A DNA stretch of 64,000 bases from Glandiceps talaboti (Eukaryota; Hemichordata; Enteropneusta; Spengelidae). The notes under the pieces were generated by a model. That model saw nothing but the letters and a program-made list of their open reading frames with translations, was not told the DNA's origin and ran no database searches. Location of the stretch: NCBI RefSeq assembly GCF_964340395.1, contig NC_135563.1:4286422-4350421 (forward strand), read 5' to 3'. A program made the translations under genes and the position numbers. Shown here piece by piece: positions 42,601-54,600 of this stretch (within the stretch, counting starts at the first letter, position 1; every line of letters begins with the position of its first letter).

Positions 42601-45600
42601 CACATACAATACTTGATTTTTACTTTTTAAATGTTTAACCAACCAACCCATAATTTTTAGGGGCGTTACAATGAGAAACACACAATTAAATATGTGCATC
42701 CTAACAACCACTGATCTACTAAGTTACAACCAGTGACAGGCAAGCATTTACAAACAGAACTTGTTAGAAACAGGTTAAGTACAAAACTGAATTGGATTAA
42801 TAACACTTGGCACAGCATGTTGGGTTTACAGAGACTTGTATTATTACATTTCATGTTTACATTTAATAGGAGAGATAGTCAGGACATAGTCAGATCTCTA
42901 CTGTGGCTTGATAAATGTTTTATGGTCTCTTTACAGAATGGCTCATACTCACAAGCAATGTCAAGTTCCTCATGTACACATACAGTGGCCATACAGCTGT
43001 TCTTATCAAACCATGAAATGTAATACACAGTCTCTGTACTTCCAACATGTTGTGCCAAGTGTTATTAATCCATTTATTTTCCTGTTTAGTAACATGATCT
43101 GCTTGTAACTGCTTGCCTGTCACTGGTTGTACCCATCCCCACCCCTTGTCATGGAGCAATCATATCATGCACAATAGACACCACAGCAATTAAAATTCAT
43201 GCCACAACCCTTTGCATTTGTGAAATTGACTCAATAGTAACTTACACATATGAATGTTGTAGCCTCTTCCTACTCCTACCTCACCTAACACAATTTGGAT
43301 TGATATATACATGACTGTATAAACCAGAGTTGTGCATACTCAGACATGATAAAGATGGATTTCAAAAGACCTTCTCCATCCTTGAGACTTTTTAATGACA
43401 ACTATATATTTGTTTAACTTTCATGTTAAATTGGATCACAACTCACCTGAGTGTTTTTCTTTTGTGGTGTTTCTTCCTCCTCTTCATCACTGAAATATAA
43501 CAAAAATAAAAATAGTAAGTAAAAAATAAAATTATGAATAAATCTTGTACATTGTTTAAATTCAAAGAGAACTTGGAGTTCACAATTGATAGTGTTAAAA
43601 TATTTCAGATATGATTACACTGGCCAAAAAGAATGTGACCAGATTCACAATATTGCCATAGAGGGCGCTGTTCAATATAATCCTAACGTGTCACATGATT
43701 CTAACACTAGTTTATCCAAGAAAATCATTTCCATTTTACTTTATTTCTAAGATATGTGTGGTACAACACAATTTATACATGACTTGGAAATAAAATGCAC
43801 TTTTGCACATAATACTCCCAAGTGTAATATGACTGGTAATGGAGGCTTTGGTTTACTGAGAGATAGACACAACTATTGTTTGATGGTACATTTCAATTTC
43901 CCTCAATAAAGTATCACATGTATTTTATCTTATCTTATCTTATCTTATCTTATCTTATCTTATCGGATCTTATCTATCCTATAGTATCTTATCTTATCTT
44001 ATCTTAGATTACACAAGTGAGTGATAGGGGTTCCCTCTATTGTGCAAATCTAATCACCATATGATCATAATAGTGTAAACATTGGAAGTCTCAAAACAGT
44101 ATACAGCAGGTTGATTGAACTAGCTTTCAGAGAGCCACCGTTCTGAGACTATATTTAAAACAAAGATATGTCACCACTGTTGTATCAACATGTGACAATA
44201 ATTTTAGTTTGTGTCTATCTTGGTAATTATTATATTTAATCTCCCGGTATTCTGAACGAGTTCTACGTCATCGAGGATGAATGATTCCCCTCATGTCGGC
44301 CCTATCCCACTAAGCCGATAGGTGAGGTGGGATACGGACATAGGGGAATCATGAGTCCGACATGACATAGCATGAATGAGAAATACCGGGAGATTATTTA
44401 TCTATTATATAGTTTACATAGACCCATTATTTTTCCTATTATGATGACAATTTTATACTAAAATATCCTTAAACTTATGATGAACGTGCATTAATTTTAT
44501 GAAGTGATGGGGCTCAGCTGTTCATTCTGTTTTCTGAATATAGTCGCCATTACACCAGCTGCTGTCGCTACTACTACTAATGTATATGTAATATTATACC
44601 ACAGACTTTCAGGTAGGGAACATTCTGCCAATGACAAGACGTTTGTCAACAGCAGTGGTTAATTCTTTGACAAAATGTAGACACTTTCATTGGAAAAAAT
44701 GAGTCATACCGATGCCTACACCGGTTATGCATAGAACTTGGCTCAGAGTCATCGGCTAAAAACATTAATAATGATAAGTTAAAACATCAAAAACATTGTG
44801 AAATTTTCAAAAACACATTGTCAAAAGTCATTCAAAAATTTGATCGATAGTTGAATTTAACAGACAATAATTTCACTGTGTTGTGCAACTACATATCACA
44901 AATGGAGGTTTTTACTATGTTGTAATGTTTATGGCATGTCTACGTACGTTAGTGGCGGTACGAAAGATGATAGATGTGTCCAAAAGAGGTGTATTTGTTC
45001 ACTGTTATACACAGATGATGATGGTTGATGTTCGGTAATCTACTATATACTGTGATGTCAAAACATAGGAATATGACATGTATGGATTTCACATTACTAT
45101 ACTTTGACGTCACACCCTGGGAATATGAGGGTCTATGTATATAATAAACCAAATAATATTACTCTGGCAAGACAGAAAGCCAGACAATGAAATGTTGCAA
45201 TATCAGTTAAATATTAGTTACACCACAGGGCTATATTTCAGATGACATAGTTTGAATTGTTTAATACAAGACTCCTCCATTCTCAGATTCAGTTGTAGTA
45301 CTGGACTTTATATGATTTTTTTCTTTCTTGGTGCTGGGAAATGTTCAGATTGATTTTCTTTCTATGCAGACATATACACACATAAACATAATCTCATACA
45401 TTTCTACAGGAATCCATTCAGGTTTTGGGATTATGTGACCAGGCTATGTTGCATGCTCCATATCATGTTATTCACTGTTGAACTGCCAGGGCTTTTCTCA
45501 ACTGTTCACATGCCATGCTATCCTAGGCGCGGCAAACATAGCACATATGTCCCTCCAAGTTCACACTCGTCTTGTTAGTGAGACATGGTTGAGTGGTACA

Positions 45601-48600
45601 GCCTACCAATTGAGATTGTAGAACACTCACCCTGGGTTTGGGTTGGTCATAGTAACACACACACACCACCCCCCCCCCCCCCATCTCCAGTGGGATTCAA
45701 ACCCATGACCTTCTAACCGCTAATCCTGAGCACTTACCATAACAACCAGTTTAAATCTCACAAATTAGGTATCCTAAAATTGGGGCTATGACAAATAATG
45801 AATTAAAATTGTGATATAAACATCCACCATATCAAATCATCTTACCTGTCTGCGTCTTCCCAATCGTCACTGTCTCCCTCTTCATCATCTTCATCATCAT
45901 CATCATCTTCATCATCACTATCATCACTGTCTTCTTCATCATACGTGTCATCATCCTCATCATCTTCTTCCATGGCTTCATCATCAAAAAGCTGTAAGGA
46001 ATAGGTGACCAGAATAAAACCATAAAACCAAGTTTTCATACATGAGGGTGTGTTTGGATAATGATATAACACTACATACATATACAACGCAAAGCCAAAT
46101 GACTGTTTTTGAACAGAAAATAATATATATACATTTGTTCAAGCATAGTGTTGTATATACTATGGACAGTAGGGCGTAGGTACGTTGTCATGTCAATTTT
46201 TAACACTGGAACCAATAAATATAAATGGGAGCATAAAATATATACTTATTCTCAAAGAATAACTACTCCGTTTTGTTTCTGCAGTAGAATTATAGTCGTA
46301 ATTTATCTATTTTGGATGTGATTTGCGATGTAAACATCGTCGAACTAGTGACGATGCCATTTTGCAATTTTTACTCAGATCTAACTTAGCCACTTACAGA
46401 GACAACATTTGAATATCATATGAAGAATTAAGAAGGCCAACTTATCATTTTAACTAAGTTAAGCAATCTGTACACTCTCCTATTTACTTAGTTCATTCTC
46501 AGCTTTACGTACTAACTGTAAACAGACTTTATAAGAAACAAAATGAGGACTAGTAGATTTCCAAGCAGGATTAGTGGATTTCAATTTCCCCTTGTCCTGG
46601 TCTAGTTGGTTTTGACAAGAATTTTAAATTCCAGACATCTCAGAATTGTTTCACAATGAAAACTGTCAAAAGTCTGACATACAGTGAGTCATGTTGTTAA
46701 CATCAACAAGTCAACAGTTCTTACCCTTTTCTTCATTTCTTCTGTTAGATCACTATCAGAATCATCTGATTCTTCTTCACTATCATCCTCTTCCTCATCA
46801 TCATCATCTTCGTCATCTTCTTCTGGAGTTTTACTCAGATCCAACTTAGCCACCTACGGAGACAAAATATGAATATCATAAGAAGAATTAAGAATGCCAA
46901 GTTATCATTTTAACTACCTTAGAATCAATCTACGCTGTCTGTCTTAGTTCCTTCTTAGCTTTACGTACTAAAATTGGTCTTACATAAAACAGCCCTTATA
47001 TTCCTCTCTGTCTCGTCCATATTGTTTCAACCATGCTCTCAATTCCATGATTCAGCAATACCCTTTCCTATTTTAGACAATGAAATTGTCCACAAACTTG
47101 TTATCAATGAAACTGTCCTCTATTTGTCAACCATTTCATTTTTAATGAGTCGGTAAACTGTTAACTGTTAAAATTTGCAGTTTACAGATGGTTATGTGAC
47201 CAATTCTTCAGTTTTTCATAACAATGTGTGCTTAAAGATGGTTTCATGTCTGCGGCACTGAAGCTCTGCATTTCAGCAGTCAAATGGTACAATATCTAGA
47301 AACCAACCAGTGGCAACTCATTTAAAATATGTCAATGTACACTGGCAAGATTTCCTGAATTCAAAGCATAATGTCTACGAACAAATCAGGGAGAACTGTG
47401 GGGTATTCTACTTACTATGGGGGATTTGTATACCTCATTCACAATTATACATTCAATAACACATTACAAACTTAGTCTCAGTCTAATACTAGTAATAGTG
47501 AACAGATCATAACACTTTACAGACATCAGTTAAGTCTCAGTCTAATAGTGAACAGATCATAACACTTTACAGATATCAGTTAAGTCTCAGTCTAATAGTG
47601 AAGAGATCATAACACTTTACAGATATCAGTTCAGTCTTAGTCTAATAGTGAACAGATCATAACACTTTACAGACATCAGTTAAGTCTCAGTCTAATAGTG
47701 AACAGATCTCAGCACTTTACAGATATCAGTTCAGTCTCAGTCTAATAGTGAACAAATCATAACACTTTACAGATATCAGTTAAGTCTTAGTCTAATAGTG
47801 AACAGATCACAGCACTTTACAGATATCAGTTTAGTCTCGGTCTAATAGTGAACAGATCATAACACTTTACAGATATCAGTTAAGTCTTAGTCTAATAGTG
47901 AACAGATCACAGCACTTTACAGATATCAGTTAAGTCTCAGTCTAATAGTGAACAGATCATAACACTTTACAGATATCAGTGAAGTCCCAGTCTAATAGTG
48001 AACGGATCACAGCACTTTACAGATATCAGTTCAGTCTTGGTCTAATAGTGAACGGATCACAGCACTTTACAGATATCAGTTCAGTCTCAGTCTAATAGTG
48101 AACAGATCATAACACTTTACAGATATCAGTGAAGTCCCAGTCTAATAGTGAACAGATCATAACACTTTACAGATATCAGTTCAGTCTCAGTCTAATAGTG
48201 AACAGATCATAACACTTTACAGATATCAGTTCAGTCTCAGTCTAATAGTGAACAGATCATAACACTTTACAGATATAAGTTAAGTCTCGGTCTAATAGTG
48301 AACAGATCAGAACACTTTACAGATATCAGTTAAGTCTCGGTCTAATAGTGAACAGATCACAGCACTTTACAGATATCAGTTAAGTCTCGGTCTAATAGTG
48401 AACAGATCACAGCACTTTACAGATATCAGTGAAGTCTCAGTCTAATAGTGAACAGATCATAGCACTTTACAGATATACGTTAAGTCTCTGTCTAATAGTG
48501 AACAGATCATAGCACTTTACAGATATAAGTTAAGTCTCGGTCTAATAGTGAACAGATCATAGCACTTTACAGATATAAGTTAAGTCTCGGTCTAATAGTG

Positions 48601-51600
48601 AACAGATCATAGCACTTTACAGATATACGTTAAGTCTCGGTCTAATAGTGAACAGATCATAGCACTTTACAGATATAAGTTAAGTCTCAGTCTAATAGTG
48701 AACAAATCATAACACTTTACAGATATAAGTTAAGTATCAGTCTAATAGTGAACAGATCATAGCACTTTACAGATATCAGTTCAGTCTCAGTCTAATAGTG
48801 AACAGATCATAGCACTTTACAGATATAAGTTAAGTCTCAGTCTAATAGTGAACAGATCATAGCACTTTACAGATATCAGTTAAGTCTCAGTCTAATAGTG
48901 AACAGATCATAGCACTTTACAGATATAAGTTAAGTCTCGGTCTAATAGTGAACAGATCACAGCACTTTACAGATATCAGTTAAGTCTCAGTCTAATAGTG
49001 AACAGATCATAGCACTTTACAGATATCAGTTAAGTCTCAGTCTAATAGTGAACAGATCATAGCACTTTACAGATATCAGTTCAGTCTCAGTCTAATAGTG
49101 AACAGATCATAACACTTTACAGATATCAGTGAAGTCCCAGTCTAATAGTGAACAGATCATAACACTTTACAGATATCAGTTCAGTCTCAGTCTAATAGTG
49201 AACAGATCATAACACTTTACAGATATCAGTTCAGTCTCAGTCTAATAGTGAACAGATCATAACACTTTACAGATATAAGTTAAGTCTCGGTCTAATAGTG
49301 AACAGATCAGAACACTTTACAGATATCAGTTAAGTCTCGGTCTAATAGTGAACAGATCACAGCACTTTACAGATATCAGTTAAGTCTCGGTCTAATAGTG
49401 AACAGATCACAGCACTTTACAGATATCAGTGAAGTCTCGGTCTAATAGTGAACAGATCATAACACTTTACAGATATAAGTTAAGTCTCGGTCTAATAGTG
49501 AACAGATCATAACACTTTACAGATATCAGTTAAGTCTCAGTCTAATAGTGAACAGATCACATCACTTCACAGATATCAGTGAAGTCTCGGTCTAATAGTA
49601 AACAGATCATAACACTTTACAGATATAAGTTAAGTCTCAGTCTAATAGTGAACAGATCATAGCACTTTACAGATATACGTTAAGTCTCTGTCTAATAGTG
49701 AACAGATCATAGCACTTTACAGATATAAGTTAAGTCTCAGTCTAATAGTGAACAGATCATAGCACTTTACAGATATAAGTTAAGTCTCTGTCTAATAGTG
49801 AACAGATCATAGCACTTTACAGATATAAGTTAAGTCTCAGTCTAATAGTGAACAGATCATAGCACTTTACAGATATCAGTTAAGTCTCAGTCTAATAGTG
49901 AACAGATCATAGCACTTTACAGATATACGTTAAGTCTCTGTCTAATAGTGAACAGATCATAACACTTTACAGATATCAGTTCAGTCTCAGTCTAATAGTG
50001 AACTGATCATAACACTTTACAGATATCAGTTCAGTCTTAGTCTAATAGTGAACAGATCATAACACTTTACAGATATCAGTTAAGTCTCAGTCTAATAGTG
50101 AACAGATCATAACACTTTACAGATATCAGTTCAGTCTCAGTCTAATAGTGAACAGATCATAACACTTTACAGATATCAGTTAAGTCTTAGTCTAATAGTG
50201 AACAGATCATAACACTTTACAGATATCAGTTAAGTCTCAGTCTAATAGTGAACAGATCATAACACTTTACAGATATCAGTTATTTTTACATTTTAAACAT
50301 CACATTGAGAAAATCATTAAGAAAATTGTGTTGTCTGTAGGGTTATGGGACAAAATAAAATTTCAGTCTGTTGACAGGGAACAATTAAGTATCATGTTTA
50401 CCTTCTTTGCTTTTTCAACAGGTGTTGCTGCTTGTCGTTTCCTTGATTTGGGCAAATCTGGAGAAGCACCACTTTCCTTCTCCTCTTCCTCCTCCTCCTC
50501 GTCCTCATCCTCGTCTTCTTCTTCTTCTTCTTCTTCCTCCTCCTCCTCGTCTTCTGCTTCTTCAAAATAGCTGTCATCAATCCCTCCTAACTCTACTTCT
50601 AAAATGTCAATAAAAAAGAATGGATTTAAGTTCATTGCTTGTCTGGTATGGAATGAAGGTGTTTTTGTTGAAACAACCAAGACACATTGCATCAAGTTGT
50701 GATCACCACATCAACTCATAAACATCCCTAGGTCTAACCATTTTCCTTGTTTACGTGACACAGAGGGGGGAAAGTCTTTTTTTTCTGCCCTAAAACAAAG
50801 AACTGTTTGAGCAGTCACTAGTTACTGGCTAGGATTTTTGTAGCATTACAATAGCACAATTCATTGAGTGACAAACAAGGACTTGGTATATGTTGTTTGA
50901 TAACGATATCGCTTTTTCAAGTTGGAAAATATAAAGTTGTTTTGAATACAAAGTCCAAAATAAATACCAATAATGGCCACTTTAATGTCTGATCTTTCAG
51001 CACATCAGAAGTACACTGAGCCAAACCTACAATTTGCAATGGAAAAAAACTCTATAAACATTTTAATCAATTTGATATCTAACATCCCTAACCCTAGTAT
51101 CTCAGTTCCATTCATTTTATCTGAATATCAAATGAAAGGACAAATTGGTAGCATTTTGAATTAATATGACACAACACGTACACCTCCATCTGAAACTATA
51201 CAATTGTGTAAAAGATAACCCATTGTATAAGCTTTGTATCTGTTCTAAGTTGTGTTTGGCGCCCTCTAGAGTTGCAAAGCCTTGCTGAATAAAATACTGA
51301 CCCATCAGATGTCTGCCTGCTAAATACACTGGTCCTGATCCGGCAGTAAGCTTAAATGTTACAGGTGGACGAAAACTGAGGCTCAAATGACACTGGAGAA
51401 AATGAAAAAAAATAAGTATAATTAGTACATCAAACATGGCTTTACAATAAATCATGTGATCCATTCATTTCGGGTCTGACTATGATTCTGCAAACAGCTG
51501 GGCTTTTGTACACTAATCAGTATCTAGTAGTGGTGTGCCGTCCTGCTGCCAATCCCAGACTTCATGTAACGTAAAAAGTGAATACCTCAATTTAGGCAAT

Positions 51601-54600
51601 ACAGGAATTTCAGGACATTTCAACATGGGGAGAAATAAAACAAAAACATCTCAGAGAGTGTTAAAGCTGGATATAAAACAACTGTGCACCCATCAGAACT
51701 AAAAATTAGATGAAACACAATAAAAAATAGTGTGAGTGACTCTTCACCTGACAAACCAACCTTTAATCCTTATTTTAGACTAAACAGCTAAAACAAAACA
51801 TCCCAGAAGGTGGCACATATACTATCCAATTACAAGAAGTAACCCTCCTCCCTACCCCACCCCATCCAGTAGCTCATAGACATGAAAAGTCACTTTCTGA
51901 CATTGCTGAATATATCATGTAAAGAGTATGTGCAGCTGGGATCTGTTTTCATACAATGTACAAAATCACAGTTTGGAATATGACTTTCATTATTTGAATA
52001 TGATACAAATGTACTCAGATTTCAGAATTCACAAGATGGTTTGTCGCCCTCAGTAGCTTGATTGGGGAGATTCTGATTTAAACATAGACACCAACTTACC
52101 TGATTCTCTTTGCCAAGTTCAAGTGACAACACTGGCTGCTTGATTAGTGTGTCTTTGTAACCTTTGGTTGTAACTTCCACTATGTTTCTTTGACCTTTCA
52201 CTGCCTTACCACCAAGTACTGCCTATCAAAGAAAACAAGGTATAGCAAATAGACGTAAGTAAACTGGATTACAAATGTACCAGACATATATTCAATAATT
52301 ATATTCTTTTATTTTGAATTTTACTTGTGGTGTGCATTTTTCCATTTATACCGTTAAACTAAGTTCCTTTTAAAGTTTAATTCTGATATGACAAGCACAA
52401 CCAACAACTACATAACTTGTAAGAGCGATTTCAGGTAATGATTACTACAATGCTAGGTTTTGTCAAATTGTGTTTGCGAGTTGTTATTGCTAGGCAACAA
52501 GCTATTAGAATTGAACTTCATACAGTGTTACCAATCTAATGAATATATTCAAGGAAACCTATACCTGAGGGAGTAGGAGGGGAATTAGTGGGTAGCTCTG
52601 GTTGGAGTGTGGGACCAATGAAAACCCCAGGTGGAGGGATTTGGTCTATTCTGTCTAAAATGGGGTCTGTTTTTTTCAAGCTGAAGTGTAAAACAGCGAC
52701 AGTTCACTTTGCATTATTTTCGATTTTGCTTAGTCTAAAATGTGGTCCATTGTCCTTTACCAAATCATACCTGCCATTAATTGCCCCAAAATGTTGCCTC
52801 CTAAGGAAAATGTATTTTGGTCTAAACTTTCAGCTTTCAAAAACCGGTAAGTGTAATGGTCTAAAATGGGGTATTGATTTTTGGAAAAATTGAGTCTAAA
52901 ATGGGGCCTGGGGTTTCCAGCACCCTACCAGAGCTGACCACTGGTACCGCCCCAGGAGAGGATCCCAGATGTGCACATTTGACTTGACAACCACGACACT
53001 TTACTGGGCGAAGCAGGACAATATGAAAAGCAAATCAGTACAAGAGAACAGATCAATACAAAATATACCTTGGGATTACACATGATGCTTGACAAAAACC
53101 ACAAAAGTTTGAGTGTCAAACTCTTAATTGTTTGTAAACATCATAACACACATGTAAATCAAAGATATGTAACACACCACTGCAAAAGTTTTAGGTTCTA
53201 AATAATCCATTATCCATTCTTTATCTTTAACCTGTCCTTGGCCAAATAACCCTAAGTAGCTTGAAAGTTAAATACAATTTGACTCTAGTTAACTAATAAT
53301 CTACTTTTCTGAATACTACTCTGGCAACCTGAAATCTTGGTTTACACTATAGTTGTGACATATTGATATATGGTATTGAATAGACACTGGTTTAATTGTA
53401 CTCACAGTAGGGTGACATTTCCAATGACTTCAGTGGTCTTGCAGTGTACATTTTTGAGAATTTCCAATGTTTACACTATCTTGATTACAGGGTGAGTATA
53501 TATCTGAGCAATAGAGGCCCTGCTAATACTCACTTGTATAATCTACTACAATGAACAACATTTAGCTTTCATTTGAGTAGATCTTCGCAAACCAAAACCT
53601 TAGTTGCCAAAGTAGTATTTACCCTTGGTTTAATATTGTATTACCTATATAGTACCTGATTACACATTAATGATAGGTCTACCACATTAGTTCTGTCTAC
53701 TAAACTAGTGTGATAAGATTTAATTCCCTTGCTAAGCAGTAAGGTTAAATTCTGTTCTAAGTTACAATTTATAGCCTCACTTGCTTGACTGTACTTCTGA
53801 ACTTTGATTCTGATTGCCAAGTGACAATGGTCAGAATTGATCAGTAGAACTACAGTCCTGTAAGCAGCATATGATGCTGTACGATCAGCTGATGCAAGGC
53901 AGATAATAGTGTACTCCTACTACTAGTCCTGTTTGCAGATAGATTAAATTGGGACTCAATTCTGACACTGTCCCTTTTCTTCTTTCATCTGTTTAGTCAC
54001 AATGCCAGAAGCAAGTTCCATAATCCGTCTGCCAGCAGGACTAATAATTTACCTGTTGAACCTCCAACAACTGCCGAAGATCATCATCAGCAGATTCACT
54101 TTCTGGAGACCATTTTACTATGGTCTTACCCTCGCGAAGTTCAGCACCTGTAGGTAAAAAATATCAAAACCTTCTGATTACTATACTCATCAATTTCAAA
54201 GGGTTGTATTCACGATTTCTGCACCTTATTTTTGTATGCTTTACTCATGTTACTCGACACTGTGCTTGTTAATGTTAGGTTGGTTGTTTAAGATTGTATT
54301 CATGTAAATGACTCAATTGGCTGTGTTAATAGGGTGATTGTAATGAAGAGCCGTCCGATTTCACACCAATTCAGTGATTTTAGAGAATATTAAATAATGA
54401 AGAAAGGTGAGGAAACTTAATGATACATCGCTTTACAGAACAATCAGTACTACTAATTGATTCACACGTGGTGCTGTATGCTTTAAAACTAACGGTTAAC
54501 GGTTAACAGGCCAGAACAGCATTTTATACGACGTCTCGACTTAAATGAGATCAACAACTATACTACTAAACTGTTTGGGATATTGCCCATTCACTACTCA

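Larger units (their letters stand above)
39671..43446 (-). other. Nucleophosmin intron 8
   Basis: 3.8 kb holding two copies of the CTCAG-ended family, foldback MITE copy B and a CTCF-like core at 41350-41363. No nested gene. Confidence 0.8.
43490..45845 (-). other. Nucleophosmin intron 7
   Basis: 2.4 kb containing a CTTAT pentanucleotide tract, a 156-bp hairpin element and an (AC)n/poly-C run near 45656-45682. A weaker CTCF-like CATAGAGGGCGCT lies at 43657-43669. Confidence 0.8.

Noticed and set aside
42733-43159. Plus and minus frames of 62-96 codons
   Set aside because: They lie within the palindromic MITE copy B; mirror-image frames are expected there and no transposase motif is present.
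46684-46872. Plus-strand Ser-rich frame
   Set aside because: It is the antisense of nucleophosmin exon 6.
47472-50280. Possible CRISPR array
   Set aside because: The units are directly adjacent without unique spacers, and the array lies in an intron of an animal gene; it is a minisatellite.
50328-50613. Plus-strand Ser-rich and Leu/Pro-rich frames
   Set aside because: They are antisense readings of the Glu/Asp-coding exon 5.
51117-51464. 115-codon minus-strand frame as a single exon
   Set aside because: Only 51302-51392 is exon; the rest is intron read-through on both sides of clear GT-AG sites.
52588-52893. 101-codon plus-strand frame
   Set aside because: It lies antisense in a nucleophosmin intron and coincides with a repeated TCTAAAATGGGG element; no family resemblance.
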